From Hyposmocoma kahamanoa (Eukaryota; Arthropoda; Insecta; Lepidoptera; Cosmopterigidae), in the NCBI RefSeq assembly GCF_003589595.1, contig NW_020653854.1, positions 25,537,927-25,601,926 on the forward strand: a DNA stretch of 64,000 bases, given 5' to 3'. Positions 42,741-54,305 of this stretch are shown piece after piece. Positions within the stretch are counted from its first letter, which is position 1, and every line of letters starts with the position of its first letter. Under the pieces are notes generated by a model that saw only the letters and a list, made by a program, of their open reading frames with translations, was not told where the DNA came from and made no database searches. Both the position numbers and the translations under genes were made by a program.

Positions 42741-44000
42741 AAGCTGTAATTTGTCAAAGCTACTCTAATTTCTAATGATTACAAACAAATCAACTAGATA
42801 GCGCTTATTGCATAGATATTTACGCCTAGTGCTTACTAAAAATAGGAAATAAATAACGCTATATGAACTGTATAATGCCATCTCTTTCTTTTTTGATGTT
42901 CCGAATCGTGTTATCGTAGTATAATGTTTAAGTACTTAATGTTATTTACATTCAGAGAATTTTAACAGTTAAAAAAAGAAAAGCATGTAATAATAAAATC
43001 TATTAAAATTACGTTGTTTTCAATTATTTTTCCGCATTTTCATGAGGAAAAATAAATAAAACAAGCTGAGTCTCGACAGTCACGTTGCGAATTCGGAATT
43101 ATAGTCTAGTGTCAACTGTTAGTGTCGCTAAGAAGCATATAGATGTCGCTGTCATAATTTTACGAAATAAACATCGCGTATTTTTATTTAACGAGAAATG
43201 ATTTCCTATGTACTATTAAATAAAAAAATAAACAAAATATTGAAGATATATGTAAATAAATTCAACTTAACTTTTAATCATTACAAATCAATATTTAGAC
43301 AATGAATTCGAAAATAATAATGTTTCCATTGCGTCCGAGTAACTATTTTAAGATTGCTAAATTTGACATAAGAACAATATTACTTTAATGTGTGAAAGTC
43401 TCGTCATAGTACGAACTCAGTGAAGTGACAATTCATCACAAAGCTGCCAATAAAACATCATGATTTTAAAATTACAATAAGCGCGTTATGGTACGAAAAA
43501 TCAATGCAAGGTCAAAGTAATATTGTCTTAAGAGGTTGTGGTAGGTCCCCTGTAGCATTGAGATTAGCAGTCTTCTTGAGTTATTGTTCCATACTATGGC
43601 CTAAACTCTTTTAGAGCATGTGACGATGCGACCCTCTTTCATCGTCGTCCCACCTTTTTGCCACCTACTTTGCAATTTTGAATCGTTCTTAAAGTCCTTT
43701 TCTTCATTCACTTCCTTTGCTTCTTTTACAAACACAATAGTTTCTTATATACATTTAACGATGTAACTTGTTTATATTCATACATCACACACATTTATAT
43801 GTAAAAGTTCATAATGTCGAAGGTCTAATACGTCAAGAAATAACAAACCTCCACAAGGACACCAACAGGCTACACTACGCGTGATAAGGAGACCAGTGCC
43901 AGCGGGACGTATAAGTTGTGTAGTGTACGCGACTTGACATACCTACACTTTGTCTCGTGTGTTCATGCGAGGGTACACCCAGACAGTATCACGAGAACCG
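42741..44000. other. AT-rich stretch, nothing recognised
   Basis: Only a weak SINE-L-like piece (CCATACTATGGCCTAAACTC) is seen near 43588. No gene. Confidence 0.45.
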
Positions 44001-44021
44001 TTGGCGCGAGTGGACGAGATA

Positions 44022-44225
44022 TTACGTCATGCATGAATAGTGCCGAACAAGTTTTTTCAGGCCCGGAAGCAAACCTAACAGGTTGGTAATTGAACAATGA
44101 AAAATCTCCCAAATTTCATCTACGTTCCGTATCTTCTGAAAAATATGGTACACATCCTCCACTGCATCACAATCAGTACAATTGGAGGAGGTTACTTTTC
44201 TCTTTAAACGAGAAGTCATTTAGCA
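44022..44225 (-). mobile_element. LINE C-terminal fragment (tentative)
   Basis: The 65-codon minus frame begins LKRKVTSSNCTDCDAVEDVY and continues HIFQKI. The CxxCxxxExxxH pattern resembles the zinc-knuckle-like segment near the C terminus of jockey or R1-type LINE proteins. The expected final Cys is replaced. Confidence 0.4.
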
Positions 44226-44381
44226 GTGGCGAAGGGTCCATATAATACGAAACCAATCGGCTTGGCTAAGGAATTGGTTAATTTATTTCTGAATAATGGG
44301 TTCGGTTGGGTAGATAAGAGCGGTGGTAGCCCATTAGGTAAACGGTTGCTTCTCAATAAAAAGTAACTAATAACTTAAATT

Positions 44382-44630
44382 GGAACCTATCACAAAGTCG
44401 ACAATTTTTTTGTCCGAAATAACGTTTGTTCGGATTTTCATTGCACTGAAAACCGAATTATAACGAAACAGTTGTTCTTATGTTGAATGTGTATCGCAAA
44501 GACACTATTAGGTTAGGTTAAGTTAGGTTTAATAGAAAAACTTTTCCTCTCAAAATTACTTTCGAGGTTATGAGATTTCGACCAAACGTCATTTCTGGAA
44601 AACGTCATTTCGGACTGCTGATAGCTAACC
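44382..44630. mobile_element. MITE-D, 249 bp
   Basis: ACCTATCAC at the left and TGATAGCTAACC at the right are the decayed inverted ends. AACCGAATTATAACGAAACA and TCAAAATTACTTTCGAGG match the copy at 7885. It holds TTAGGTTAGGTTAAGTTAGG. Confidence 0.7.
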
Positions 44631-44654
44631 AATATTTATAGCAAATACTTGTCA

Positions 44655-44815
44655 ATCAGCCGTGGTAGTACAATGGTTTGATTAACCGCCTCTCAAGCTG
44701 ATGCCGTGAATTCGAATCCGAACCCGCTAAGTTTTTCGGAATTGACATGCGGAATTTATTGGTATTTTCGGTGAACATACAAAATACTTGAGGAAATATA
44801 CTGTGATTGAAATGA
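44655..44815 (+). mobile_element. SINE-L head, tRNA-related
   Basis: GCCGTGGTAGTACAATGG is A-box-like and GAATTCGAATCC is B-box-like, about 40 bases apart. AGTTTTTCGGAATTGACATG and GTATTTTCGGTGAACAT match the body at 28385-28425. The 3' half is missing. Confidence 0.52.
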
Positions 44816-44841
44816 TGTGTGTGAAATTTATACATACTTTA

Positions 44842-44965
44842 GTTCATATTTCGTCCCAGTTGTCTCTCGATTGGCAATTGGCTTACCTGTAACAAAATTG
44901 GAAATATCAAACTTGATGTCTACGAGTATGGGGCTTTTAGAGCAAATATCGATTTCGCTCCTCAA
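44842..44965 (+). repeat. Rep-P, second copy
   Basis: Nearly identical to 7311-7440, with a handful of substitutions. Confidence 0.6.
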
Positions 44966-45029
44966 ATGGAACAACTTTATATTTAAGCTTTGAATGGCGT
45001 TGCAATTGTCATGGGCAGTGCTGCAAGAC

Positions 45030-45125
45030 ATTGGTTTGAATCCAGCCGGAAGGAAGGAAGTTTTTCTAAGTGTTAATAATTATAACAAACTAGTGGAGTA
45101 ACATCGTGGTCAAACATTGTGAAAT
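45030..45125 (+). mobile_element. SINE-2 tail fragment
   Basis: TTGAATCCAGCCGGAAGGAA, TTTTTCTAAGTGTTAATAAT and TATAACAAACTAGTGGAG match the SINE-2 3' end. The tRNA-like head is missing. Confidence 0.5.
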
Positions 45126-46490
45126 TTAATAAACCTAAAAATTACAATTTTATCATTATTTTCGTGATTGTTCACAGTTACTAATTTTTTTATGATTTTT
45201 TTTTATATACAAAACACTCACGTTAATATTAACACCTACTCACACTACATAAAGTACACAATGTTTTTGCTTTTGATGCACCGCAATGCGCTACACTCGG
45301 AGGTGGTGGTTGAAAAGCAGCTTTTGAGCATTTTCAATTGACTAAACTAGTTTCAATATGTTGTAAATAATATCACATAAACAACAACAACACGTCACGT
45401 AAACTCATGGATCTATCAGAAATTCAAACGCTGTGACAGTTATTTGGGTCAATTTTAATGCATAGATTAAACCTGCTTAACCGTTTAACAATACAAGCAA
45501 CTTGATATTACTCTCGCTTACGAGTAATTTACTAATAACTCACATAAATCCGGCAGTCGATTTAAACAAACAGTATCGAAGCTGCAAAATCTAAATTTTT
45601 GTTTATTGCATCAATTGTAAAAGTATATGATATAATATTCGAAAAATATGCAGTTTGGTCAAAAAAATCATATTAAGGGAAGTTTTAAATTGAATACTAT
45701 CGGCACTTCACACTATGCGCGACAAACATTATCGAATAAGGTACAATCGATACTGTTCTAAAGCGACGGTGTGACGCACACAGTTCGTAACTGATCGAAT
45801 CGTCAGTATTCGCCGCGATGCGATGTGAGAGAGTGAGAGAGTGAGGGAGTGATGTCTCTTTCGTTTACTTTTAACTTGTTTTAGTTACTTATTTTTCGGT
45901 TTGCTCTGTTTTTTTTAATCGGAGTTCAAAAATGAATAGCCGAGGTAGATGTGTGGTTAATTTCGTTATAAAACATAAACAACAACGTCACGGTGAAACC
46001 ACGTCTAACGCAAAAAATTAGTTAACTCGGTACGTATTTACAATTCTGTTATATCCTTTCACAATATCAAAAAGAAATTATCTAAAATATCACTTATGTA
46101 ACTAGTTCCTACATATTTTTAAAATAATTAGTTCTTTGTTCGTTCGTTTTTTCTTATCCAAGTGACCAGATGGCTGTTCAGATAAGAAAAGCTATCGAAA
46201 AGGGAAGATTCGATAGTGTTCTAAGTGTATGTAATTTCGACAAAGTGGTAACTGGCACTTTTGATAGTATACGTGTTTATTTCTAGTTTTAGAGGTGTCG
46301 AATGTACTACTTCTACTGTCGTACTACTACTTTCCATGGTTTACTATGGAAAACATCTTTCGAGTCTACCAGTTACAATCTTGTTCTACGCTAGATACTT
46401 CGCAAATTGGTAGATTCGATTTTTTTAATGTTTCACTCTGTGTGCAAAAAAAGGGTGGTTTGCATTAACGTTAGACATAACTGGTTGACG
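45126..46490. other. Low-repeat stretch
   Basis: There are no mobile elements that I recognise. A (GAGAGAGT)n-like run lies at 45824-45852. Two short hairpins lie at 46152-46217: TCTTATC/GATAAGA and CTATCGAA/ATTCGATAG. It could hold regulatory DNA but shows no gene. Confidence 0.4.
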
Positions 46491-46494
46491 ACTT

Positions 46495-46575
46495 TACTAT
46501 CTCCGTCAGCCGTGAATGTGGGACCTGTAAAGAGCCTGAAACCTTTGTTTGTTTGAAAAAATAAATATACACGAC
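46495..46575 (-). repeat. Rep-U single arm
   Basis: On the minus strand TTTTTTCAAACAAACAAAGG, TTTCAGGCTCTTTACAGGTC and CACGGCTGAC match the arm at 30622-30664. Confidence 0.5.
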
Positions 46576-47129
46576 TTATTCTGATTTCATAATTAATGCA
46601 TGTTACTATAGAATACTTTTTTTTAGAATCTCCCGTGCGTGACAACAATTATACTGAAGAAGAATTCAAATTTCTAAATGATAAAATTATAAAATCAGTG
46701 TTTGGTTTTGGTATCCTCTTCTCTTTCAGACCGTAAATTACTTGGTATAAATAATCGAAAGTGTTACATTTTTTTTTGATTCTACAAAAGCTGTCAATGA
46801 AAAGTACCGGAACTGGTAGATACAATATTTGTCCAAATTTTACAAGCCCTGAATACTAACGAATCTACCACTTTCGATTAATTTATAGCAAATTCTAACA
46901 AGGTAATCTATTGAATGTGAAATATCTATAAAAATAGATGAAATTTTTAAATGATGCCAAGGCCTAAGAAAAACACATAAAATTAGCTATCATAATTGGG
47001 TGTCACTTTCACGACACCATTAAAAATTATTATTCCAAGTCAAAATATAACTTCAAACTGGTCTACTGTAAAATGCATTTTGTAGTTTCGATACTGTACG
47101 TTGTAGCAGTCGAAATATTAAGTAAGCAG
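46576..47129. other. AT-rich stretch, nothing recognised
   Basis: No gene or shared repeat seen. Confidence 0.45.
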
Positions 47130-47252
47130 TCTCCATTAGTTCTTTGCGACTAAAACTTTCAGTGGCGGTGCATGTCATAGATAGATGTATCGTTTACTAC
47201 ACAAATATGATTTAAAGTTTGTTCCATAGCATTTAAGTTATTTTGAAAAGAG
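47130..47252 (+). mobile_element. Rep-K remnant followed by LINE-f 3' scrap
   Basis: TTCTTTGCGACTAAAACTTT, CAGTGGCGGTGCATGTCATA and ATGTATCGTTTACTAC are a decayed Rep-K. At 47207-47252 TTCCATAGCATTTAAGTTA and TTTGAAAAGAG match the LINE-f 3' untranslated region. Confidence 0.48.
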
Positions 47253-47768
47253 TTTTTTTAATATAAATAATAGGATGAGGTCGACGATGTAGCATGCACA
47301 CCTAAATAATGCCTATTCACTCTCGCTTTGAAAAGGTCCAAGTTATAGCGTTCGGGGAACAAGTCCGCAGGTAGGAAATTGCACTCTCTAGCTCGCCATA
47401 TAAACGTGGAAGCGAAGCGCTCAGTGCGAACCCTGGGAATATCCACAACATAGGGGTGGAACCCCAGCCTACGTCTGGTCTCCCGATGATGGAAAGGGGA
47501 AGGCGGAGTCAAATTAAGCAATTCGTGATATATCCTGTACATTACCGATAAGCAGGCAACTTTACAGCGGTGTTCAAGGCCCTGCAGCTTGGCCTCTACT
47601 AATTCCGAATCACCCATAAGCCTCTTGGCACACTTGTCGATTATATCCAAGGTGGCTAGTTGGTATTTACCAGAGCCATCCCATAAGTGGCAGCAGTACT
47701 CCTTACACGACCAGACTTGTGCCTGGTACAGCTGAAGCAACTGACCCGGTGTGAAGTAACTTCTTTGT
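47250..47768 (-). mobile_element. LINE-a, short 3' fragment
   Basis: The minus frame ([84 protein letters not shown]) parallels the end of the protein at 25605-26603. It is uninterrupted over about 170 codons, though two short segments are missing relative to that copy. RT catalytic motifs are absent because of 5' truncation. The A tail is short. Confidence 0.9.
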
Positions 47769-48384
47769 TTACATGTTGGACGTCTAATTATGATTCCTAT
47801 TATATTATTAATACGAGCCTAAATTTAATTCAGCCGATGTCGTCTTGGTCGGATGCAAAATAGTGATGCAACGGAAGTGTCATAACGCAAACAGATGTCA
47901 AAAGTTAATTGTCAGCAGAAACCGAAGCGGAAGTGTAAATACTACAAAGGTCACTACGAAATAGTTCCAAAGGCTTGTGTTTGGTTTGGACACAACACAA
48001 AACTGCTAAGACCCACGCGCCCCATCGCCTAACAATAATGAAACCGTTATAAAAGTTGCGGAAGCAGAAACAGAAGTGAATGCGGAACTTCCGCAGTTGC
48101 GGAAGCAGAAGCAAAGGTCTGTGGAATCACTAATGCAATATACCAGTAGGCATAAATTCAACAAACAAATCGACAGTGTCTCGGCTTCCGTGTTCTTATC
48201 AGTCCCTTGGACTAACGTCAGGTGTAAACCAGTTGCGAGATAAATGGATCTTCGTGGGAACAATGCACACAATACTGTCCTTAGCTAGTAGGTCATCAAT
48301 TATGAACAGTATTGTTTGCTGCTGAACCTGCATTCCTGTGCATTTTGATGTAGACTATGTATGAATCGACGAATCAGACACTAG
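47769..48384. other. Stretch with degenerate hexamer-like repeats
   Basis: Near 47920-48115 words such as GTTGCGGAAGCAGAA and AAGCGGAAGTG recur, with an inverse CGGAACTTCCGCAG. This is a decayed low-complexity tract; no gene. Confidence 0.4.
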
Positions 48385-48440
48385 ATGAGGAGGTCTCGGG
48401 TTCGATTCCCGGTGGGAGCAATTTGGGAAACGAACTTTCT
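48385..48440 (+). mobile_element. Rep-H fragment with B box
   Basis: GGTCTCGGGTTCGATTCCCG is followed by GTGGGAGCAATTTGGGAAAC, the same order as the minus strand of 9310-9480. Confidence 0.42.
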
Positions 48441-48561
48441 TAAATAAAAATAAACTTCGTGAATGGAAAACTTTAAATATCACTCGGAATGTTGCAATGT
48501 TACAAGGTTATGTCGTACATAAGTAATGTTTTCAAAGATATATGAGTAGACAAATAGATAG

Positions 48562-48690
48562 GTACGCTCTATTGTTCACACACAAAAAACAGGAACGGTA
48601 CATAGACAGATTAGTATTAATGTGGGCAAACGGCCTTATCGCTGAAAGCCATCTCTTACGGGCAACCTTTAAAAAGCTGTTCTTGACATT
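48562..48690 (-). mobile_element. LINE 3' untranslated end
   Basis: CGGCCTTATCGCTGAAAGCC and ATCTCTTACGGGCAACCTTT match 23700-23760. CTACAATAAGATTCCGGGTG near 48750 also recalls the LINE-f coding end. Confidence 0.5.
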
Positions 48691-49032
48691 CGTCTTCACA
48701 AAGCCACAAATTCATTTAAGGGGCTTGGGGCAATGTTATGCTTCTACAATAAGATTCCGGGTGATATTTAAAATTTTCCATTCAGGAGGTTTATTACTTT
48801 GTTTATTTATTAGTTTAAGTGGAATATAAATTACTCATTAGTTTGGTATTTGACTAGATTGCAATGTATATGTAATGTAATTTACTAGTGCTTATAAAGA
48901 AATGAAAAAAAAAAACACGTGGTTTAAAACTACAGTGAAATAAAAACTTTATTCTAGAAGTGACAATTATCCGTGGTAGTGACCCGTCTAGCTCTTGCAG
49001 GTATTCTCGATTTAAGAAGTTTGAAATAAATA

Positions 49033-49241
49033 TCGTCGTGCGCCTGGAGGAAAGCGACACGCCTACTCATAACAGTTGCAGTGCCACTCAGAGTTTTAAA
49101 TCGCAAAGGTCTGAGACATAAAGTCGACAAGTCCCATGTAATTCCACCTTTCAAAACCTGGAAACCTTATGCTTGGCGGCAAAAATAGGAAAGGTGACAT
49201 GGAAGTATCCCTGAATGGACTCCTTCAAAAGGAGCTCGTCA
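49033..49241 (-). mobile_element. Rep-K, nearly complete with deletions
   Basis: CGTCGTGCGCCTGGAGGAAA, CATAACAGTTGCAGTGCCAC, AAGTCGACAAGTCCCATGTA, TGCTTGGCGGCAAAAATAGG and CAAAAGGAGCTCG are in order. The GGGGCACTGCC arm and the small hairpin are deleted. Confidence 0.82.
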
Positions 49242-49338
49242 GCTACTAGAAGGTCAAAGTACTTATCTTTCAGCATTTCACGTCCTGAGTTGTAGCTTGT
49301 ATCGAATACATTGTATTAATGAGATACATTCATAAATA

Positions 49339-49791
49339 CAGACTGTTTTTTAAATGGGACAGTTTCGGGATATCCGAAACCATAGAAGATAACGCACACC
49401 CACTCAACATAGCCCCGCACTAGGGAAAACCCTGTGTAGAAGATACAAGGTAACTGTCTTAGAAACTATAAAATCTTATTTCTTTTGTGAATACAATTTT
49501 GGCATAGTTACTTGTTTGGTCAAGCGTGAATTATCCATAAAAATCAATAAAATTGATCCAAATTTTTTTTTAAATAGTATATTGGGACGGTAGAAGTTGG
49601 CCAAATTTAATAAAAAAGAAATTTCATGCAATTTTATTGATTTTTATGGACAATTTACGCTTGAGCATAAAAATAACTATGTCAAAATTCGATTCACATA
49701 AAAAAAGATTTTATGGTTTCTAAGACAGTTTCCTTGTATCTTCTATGGTTTCGGATTTCTCTATATTGCCCCATTTAAAAAAAACACTCTG
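49339..49791. mobile_element. hAT-like foldback element, 453 bp
   Basis: The ends read CAGACTGTTTTTTAAATGGG and, inverted, CAGAGTGTTTTTTTTAAATG. The arms continue for about 190 bp as near-perfect inverses (CCGAAACCATAGAAGATA, AACTGTCTTAGAAACTATAA, CCATAAAAATCAATAAAATT). The flanks CATAAATA and TATAAAGA are 6 of 8 identical, as an aged 8-bp target duplication would be. CAG-starting ends and 8-bp duplications are hAT features. There is no coding region. Confidence 0.8.
49392..49436 (-). mobile_element. SINE-1 3' fragment with 9-bp target duplication
   Basis: The 45-bp insert is the inverse of the SINE-1 3' end (ACACAGGGTTTTCCCTAGTG, GGGCTATGTTGAGTGG). TAGAAGATA lies on both sides (49383-49391 and 49437-49445), and the other arm of the foldback holds it once. 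This is a clean 5'-truncated retroposition. Confidence 0.82.
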
Positions 49792-50339
49792 TATAAAGAC
49801 TATAGACACACACAACGATAATTCGGAGGTTGTTCACTTTTGAATGCTGGGTAAGACCGTACGCCTTACAAAGTTAGAACACAAATTAACATTTGTTAAC
49901 AGCAGTTAGACAAGAACAATATTATTCGTATAAAGGCGACGCAAAATCAATGCTCAGTCAAAAGACATAAGCATTTGCCCAATGGAAGAACCCGTTGCTT
50001 TTCAATTTTAATATAACGTTGGAAATGAAATTATTATTTCGAATCGAAACCAACGTTTTATAATAACACATTTATTTCAAGTATCAATTACAAAGATGTG
50101 CAATTATTCTATTGTTAGTAAAAATTAAAATTGAATTATACATCTAGACGCGTGTAACCCACAACAGCGTATATGTAGTATAGGGCCATTCATTCCCTAT
50201 GACACTGAGAGCGGGGTTGGGGCTGGCCCGCACACGGCGCACCAGGAACGCGTGCCAGCAAAGATCCCTACTGCAGGGATGTACAGTATGCTCTGAAGAG
50301 TTACCTTGACCTCTCCCGAAAATCTTGCGAATCAACCAT
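49792..50339. other. AT-rich stretch, nothing recognised
   Basis: No gene; the minus frame at 50350-50144 has no known motif. Confidence 0.45.
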
Positions 50340-50412
50340 TTTTCAATCAACCTTTACAGGTGTCATGACCACGGCTAACCACGACAAGTATACGCGATTT
50401 AGATCCGAAAAA
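50340..50412 (-). repeat. Rep-U-like fragment (weak)
   Basis: TTTACAGGTGTCATGACCAC and ATACGCGATTTAGATCC recall parts of Rep-U in changed order. Confidence 0.33.
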
Positions 50413-50424
50413 AGTCACATTTTT

Positions 50425-50760
50425 AACCGACTTCAAAAGAAGGAGGAGGTTCTCAATTCGGATGTATTTTTTTGTACGTACGTTACGCGACAACTCATTT
50501 GCGAACATTTTGCGGCATTTGCGAACCGATTGTGAGGATTTTTTTTTGTTGGAAAGAGGGTAGGTACCTCAGCATTGGACACATTTAAATGTGAAAAAAT
50601 ATTCCATCTCTAAGGGCGACAAATTAATGAATGAATCCGATTTTGCCACTTTCCGGTAACCGATTTCAATAAAACTTGGCAAATAGATGTAATTCCACGA
50701 GTTCTTGAGGTCGCTTTTTTGTACCCTGTACTGAAATTATACCTTCTAAGTTACGTACAT
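50425..50760 (-). mobile_element. Rep-E, complete copy
   Basis: It starts TTTTTAACCGACTTCAAAAG with AAGGAGGAGGTTCTCAATTC and ends GTTCTTGAGGTCGCTTTTTT with GTACCCTGTACTGAAATTAT. The body matches 18028-18290 inverted. Confidence 0.85.
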
Positions 50761-50764
50761 TTGT

Positions 50765-50925
50765 GCCTGGTCAGTAGCAATAACTCTCGCTAAGGGTGAT
50801 AGAAATGATTCTGACGATATCTGCGCGTCGAAGGTTCACAACCTTTGGAAAGTGTGTAAAGTATCCCAACACGCTTTTTTTACAGGAGACTGTGGCCAAT
50901 AATGGTTTGTTGATGACAATGACAT
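50765..50925 (+). mobile_element. SINE-L copy, 3' part
   Basis: TCAGTAGCAATAACTCTCGC, GCGCGTCGAAGGTTCACAAC and CTTTGGAAAGTGTGTAAAGT match in order, ending near GTTGATGAC. Confidence 0.5.
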
Positions 50926-52069
50926 AACTGAACTTATAAAAGTGACTTGTCGACTTTACGTAATTTCGGACTACGCATTCGTATCGTGGACGTAAGCTAT
51001 GGAGAGATGTGGAAAAATCCCGCGCTGTAAATTGCGTGGGCCTCGAGGCGCCATTGTCCATTCAAATACGTCACGGCTATCGAGAAATGTGACAATAACC
51101 TATGATTTGTATGTATTTGTAGCCTGCAATAGAAAATGCATCTAAGATCTTTATGCAGTGTTGTTACTGCAGCAACCGTTAGTTGCGCAGAGCGCGACGG
51201 GAAGTGAGCGTGCCTACAGCTTCGGTACCTATCTGGAAATATGGATGGTGCTATACGTGTACCTGTGGCGGCTCACCTAAGGCACTAGCTTTATAGACAA
51301 CGGGCTGATCTGGGGTTAGGACCTGACTTAAATAGTCCCTGTGCGGGTTAGCTGGCACAGGTCGTAGTGCCCTTCCCGCATAACTAAGAGGTTGATAAGG
51401 CACTATAAACAGAACTTATGTAGAAAGATATGTGACTCTTCATGTAGTTGAAGTGGATTTTGCGAAATGCGAAAGATACAATGCAACTTTAGTCGTGGAA
51501 AATGCGAGGCAAATTGGAGACTTTAAGTCGGAATTAAAAAATAATGTAATTTACTCAATAAGATTTAAATGAACAATAAATTATTGAAAGTCGCTTTGCG
51601 CGATCCTTGCAAACCTCTTTAGCTTCGACCACATTTATATTTTTTTTCATACGAGCCCTCCTATTCTCACGACGCGCTTGCTTTTTAATACTACAAGTAT
51701 GACTGAGCTTTTTTAAGGACATTCTCAAACTGATCGAGACATACACGTTGAGTTTAACTTTACCCACAAATACATTCGCTTGAGGTTTATCAGGATCGTA
51801 GAAAGTGGAGGTTCACGGTCTCTGCCTACCCCGGTGGGAGGCAGCTGTAATGGTATATACGTAAGAAGCAACAGGAAACTATAGTAATATTTTCAACAGG
51901 CAGATGATTTTGACATATCGTCGATCGCAAAATTGCACATTTGCATAACACATTACCGAAAACCAAACGCAAATTAGCGGGTGCTTTTAAGGGCACGTAC
52001 AGGATGATTAAAAAGTTACTCATCATTTAAATTGTAGTGACAACGCTGGTACCCTCAGCAATTGTTATG
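50926..52069. other. Mostly unrecognised stretch
   Basis: Rep-R (GGTCTCTGCCTACCCCGGTG) lies at about 51819. A GC-richer part at 51170-51390 shows no clear coding frame. Confidence 0.42.
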
Positions 52070-52165
52070 ACAGCTTCATCATCACCGACTTAAGTCCCGA
52101 GTTCACCCAATGTGTGTAGGTCACTCGTAATTTGTGCCATCCACTATAATCTTGCGCTAGTCTCA
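52070..52165 (-). mobile_element. RTE-like LINE 3' terminus
   Basis: The minus frame reads AQDYSGWHKLRVTYTHWV. It is followed by GGTGATGATGAAGC, matching the ends at 19925 and 59200. Confidence 0.5.
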
Positions 52166-54229
52166 CCTATCTCATGTTTTTTATAATCACTTAAAGGTTT
52201 GCCAAAACTGAAATCCGTCAGATTTGCTTGAGGAACATTAAGAACAAACTTGTCGATCGTTGCAGCCCGATTTGGGAGAGGTCACTTGACTGCGAAAATC
52301 TTCTGGTGATAATAAAATTACTCATGGAAAAGATTTCTGCGACTTTATTTACACTCGCACAGTGATTGTTAGTAACGTCTCAGGCAGAATAGAGAAAATG
52401 GGTTCCAAACCTAAAATCCTCTTCATCTATTGTATTTGAAAATACTTCAAATTTAAAGACATTTCACATACTATGCGTGCACCTTTACAGGTAAGCGATG
52501 ATGGAGTATGATTCCCAGTATCTTTACAGCGATCTAGTCCATATAATGGCTGGAAGCAGGAGGCAGATTAATTCATCGCACGCGTCTCTCGCTATCGGAC
52601 GATAACTTCAGCAGGCGCTGGTATAGCTACATTAGTAGTAAGGCATACTTTAAGGGCTTCGAATGAGAATTAATATCTGGTCATGGAAAAAAAGGTGTTT
52701 GAAAGTAATTAAGCCCATTGTCCCTTTTTGTGGTTCCGTCACTTAAGACTTCTCAATGGCATGTTTTTCTGTTGTTGAACTCTTATGTTACTGTATCAAA
52801 TAGTGCTTACCCATGTTTAATGCTTCGGGATAAAAATGGGCAATAGCAAATTCTTCTAAAAGGCATTGTTGTGATAATTATAAGTATTACTGAAGTTCAT
52901 CCTTATACCAGAGCAGAGAAAAGTTTGGCAGGCCCGAGGCGACGAGCATGAAACTATCGTAACGAGATCGGGATTTCGACAGTGAGCCCCAAATGCCCCA
53001 AACGCCTCACATGGGCCTGAGGACTATCATATACCACGCCATCTTTCCCCCATCATTTAGCGAAGCGATAACTGTATACTCCCTTTATGAGAAACTCCTT
53101 TTATCAAATGCTTTGAAATCATTGTGGCCGCCCTTTGGGGATGTTTCTGAGCTATAATTATAGTGTCGAGATAAGCAATGGGTAACTTTGAGCTAAATTT
53201 TGTGGTGGACACGTTTATTGTAATTTTTGAGATCTTGGGACACCAATAGGAGTTAATTTTGAGTTGAGTTGCGTCATTAGGTTGCTTCATGCAAAAATAC
53301 TCCAACTACCAAAAACAATCTACAGAATGAACGTATTTCTCCGATGTAAAAGAGGAAACAAAATCTTAGTAAGTACAAAATTATCCAAAATCGTAACAAA
53401 TTTCATAAAAGACAATAAACACAAAAGTTGTGCTTTACGTCGTACAGAAAGAACTTTTAATAAAATAGAAGTTAAATTTTGAACCCTCGTCTTGTTAAGT
53501 TAAGTTAGTAAGTTAAGTATTGATCCAATATATTTTTCTGCTTATATATTCTTCTGCTTACTGGCTCATTGACGTGACAAGTCAATGTACCAGTCACTGG
53601 AGCAGTTAGAATTAACTACCTAACTGGTCCAGTAGTAATTTTTATGTTCTAACGCTGAACATAAGACGGTTTATTTAACGGAAGGCCCAATGTGCGAAAA
53701 TAATAATTGTTTTTGGGTCGGGTGTTCTAGATAACGCTCCTCTGATACCTATAGTACAACCTCTTTCATATGAGCGCAGATAAATACCTAATTATAAATA
53801 AAGTGTGACGTCACAACTATTGCCATCTCTTTCCATCGCCTAACAGCGTACCACATCCACCGCGATATCCATTCCCAAATCACTAAAGATCTCAATGCTC
53901 CAGGGAAGCGCCGAGGTCTGACTATGCCCCTAACTTTACACCGTTATCGGATATAACTAACTTAACTTACATAGGTGGCAAATTAATTAAGTTTTCGTGA
54001 CATGCCAGAACCTTTTACCGAGTTTGTGGCGGATTTGTGTGAACATTTGACGTCAAGTTTAATTAAGGATATCTCCATGGGAATTCAGTTTGAAACTATC
54101 AATAGCAGAGCTTTACTATCAATGTATTTTCTATTTGCTCTACTGAAACAAATGATTTAATGTACATGATGCGAATGACTACTCAATAGTAAATAATTAA
54201 TAAATTTAACCTAAATTTATTACATTAGT
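52166..54229. other. About 2 kb without recognised repeats
   Basis: Two overlapping open frames (53305-53057 minus, 82 codons; 53264-53482 plus, 72 codons) have mixed composition but no known motif. I support no gene. Confidence 0.42.
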
Positions 54230-54305
54230 AGAGTTCTTTCCGAAAGAGTTCGTCCAGGGAAGTACTGCCACCTTACCTGTTTCTGCCGCCAAGCAGTAAT
54301 GTGAG
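54230..54305 (+). mobile_element. Rep-K, 5' part of a split copy
   Basis: GTAGAGTTCTTTCCGAAAGA, GTTCGTCCAGGGAAGTACTG, TTCTGCCGCCAAGCAGTAAT and GTGAG stop in the loop of the small hairpin. The copy resumes at 56218. Confidence 0.85.

Noticed and set aside
44508..44532. Interstitial telomere repeat (TTAGG)n
   Set aside because: Only three or four imperfect units, and they are part of MITE-D, where the run also varies.
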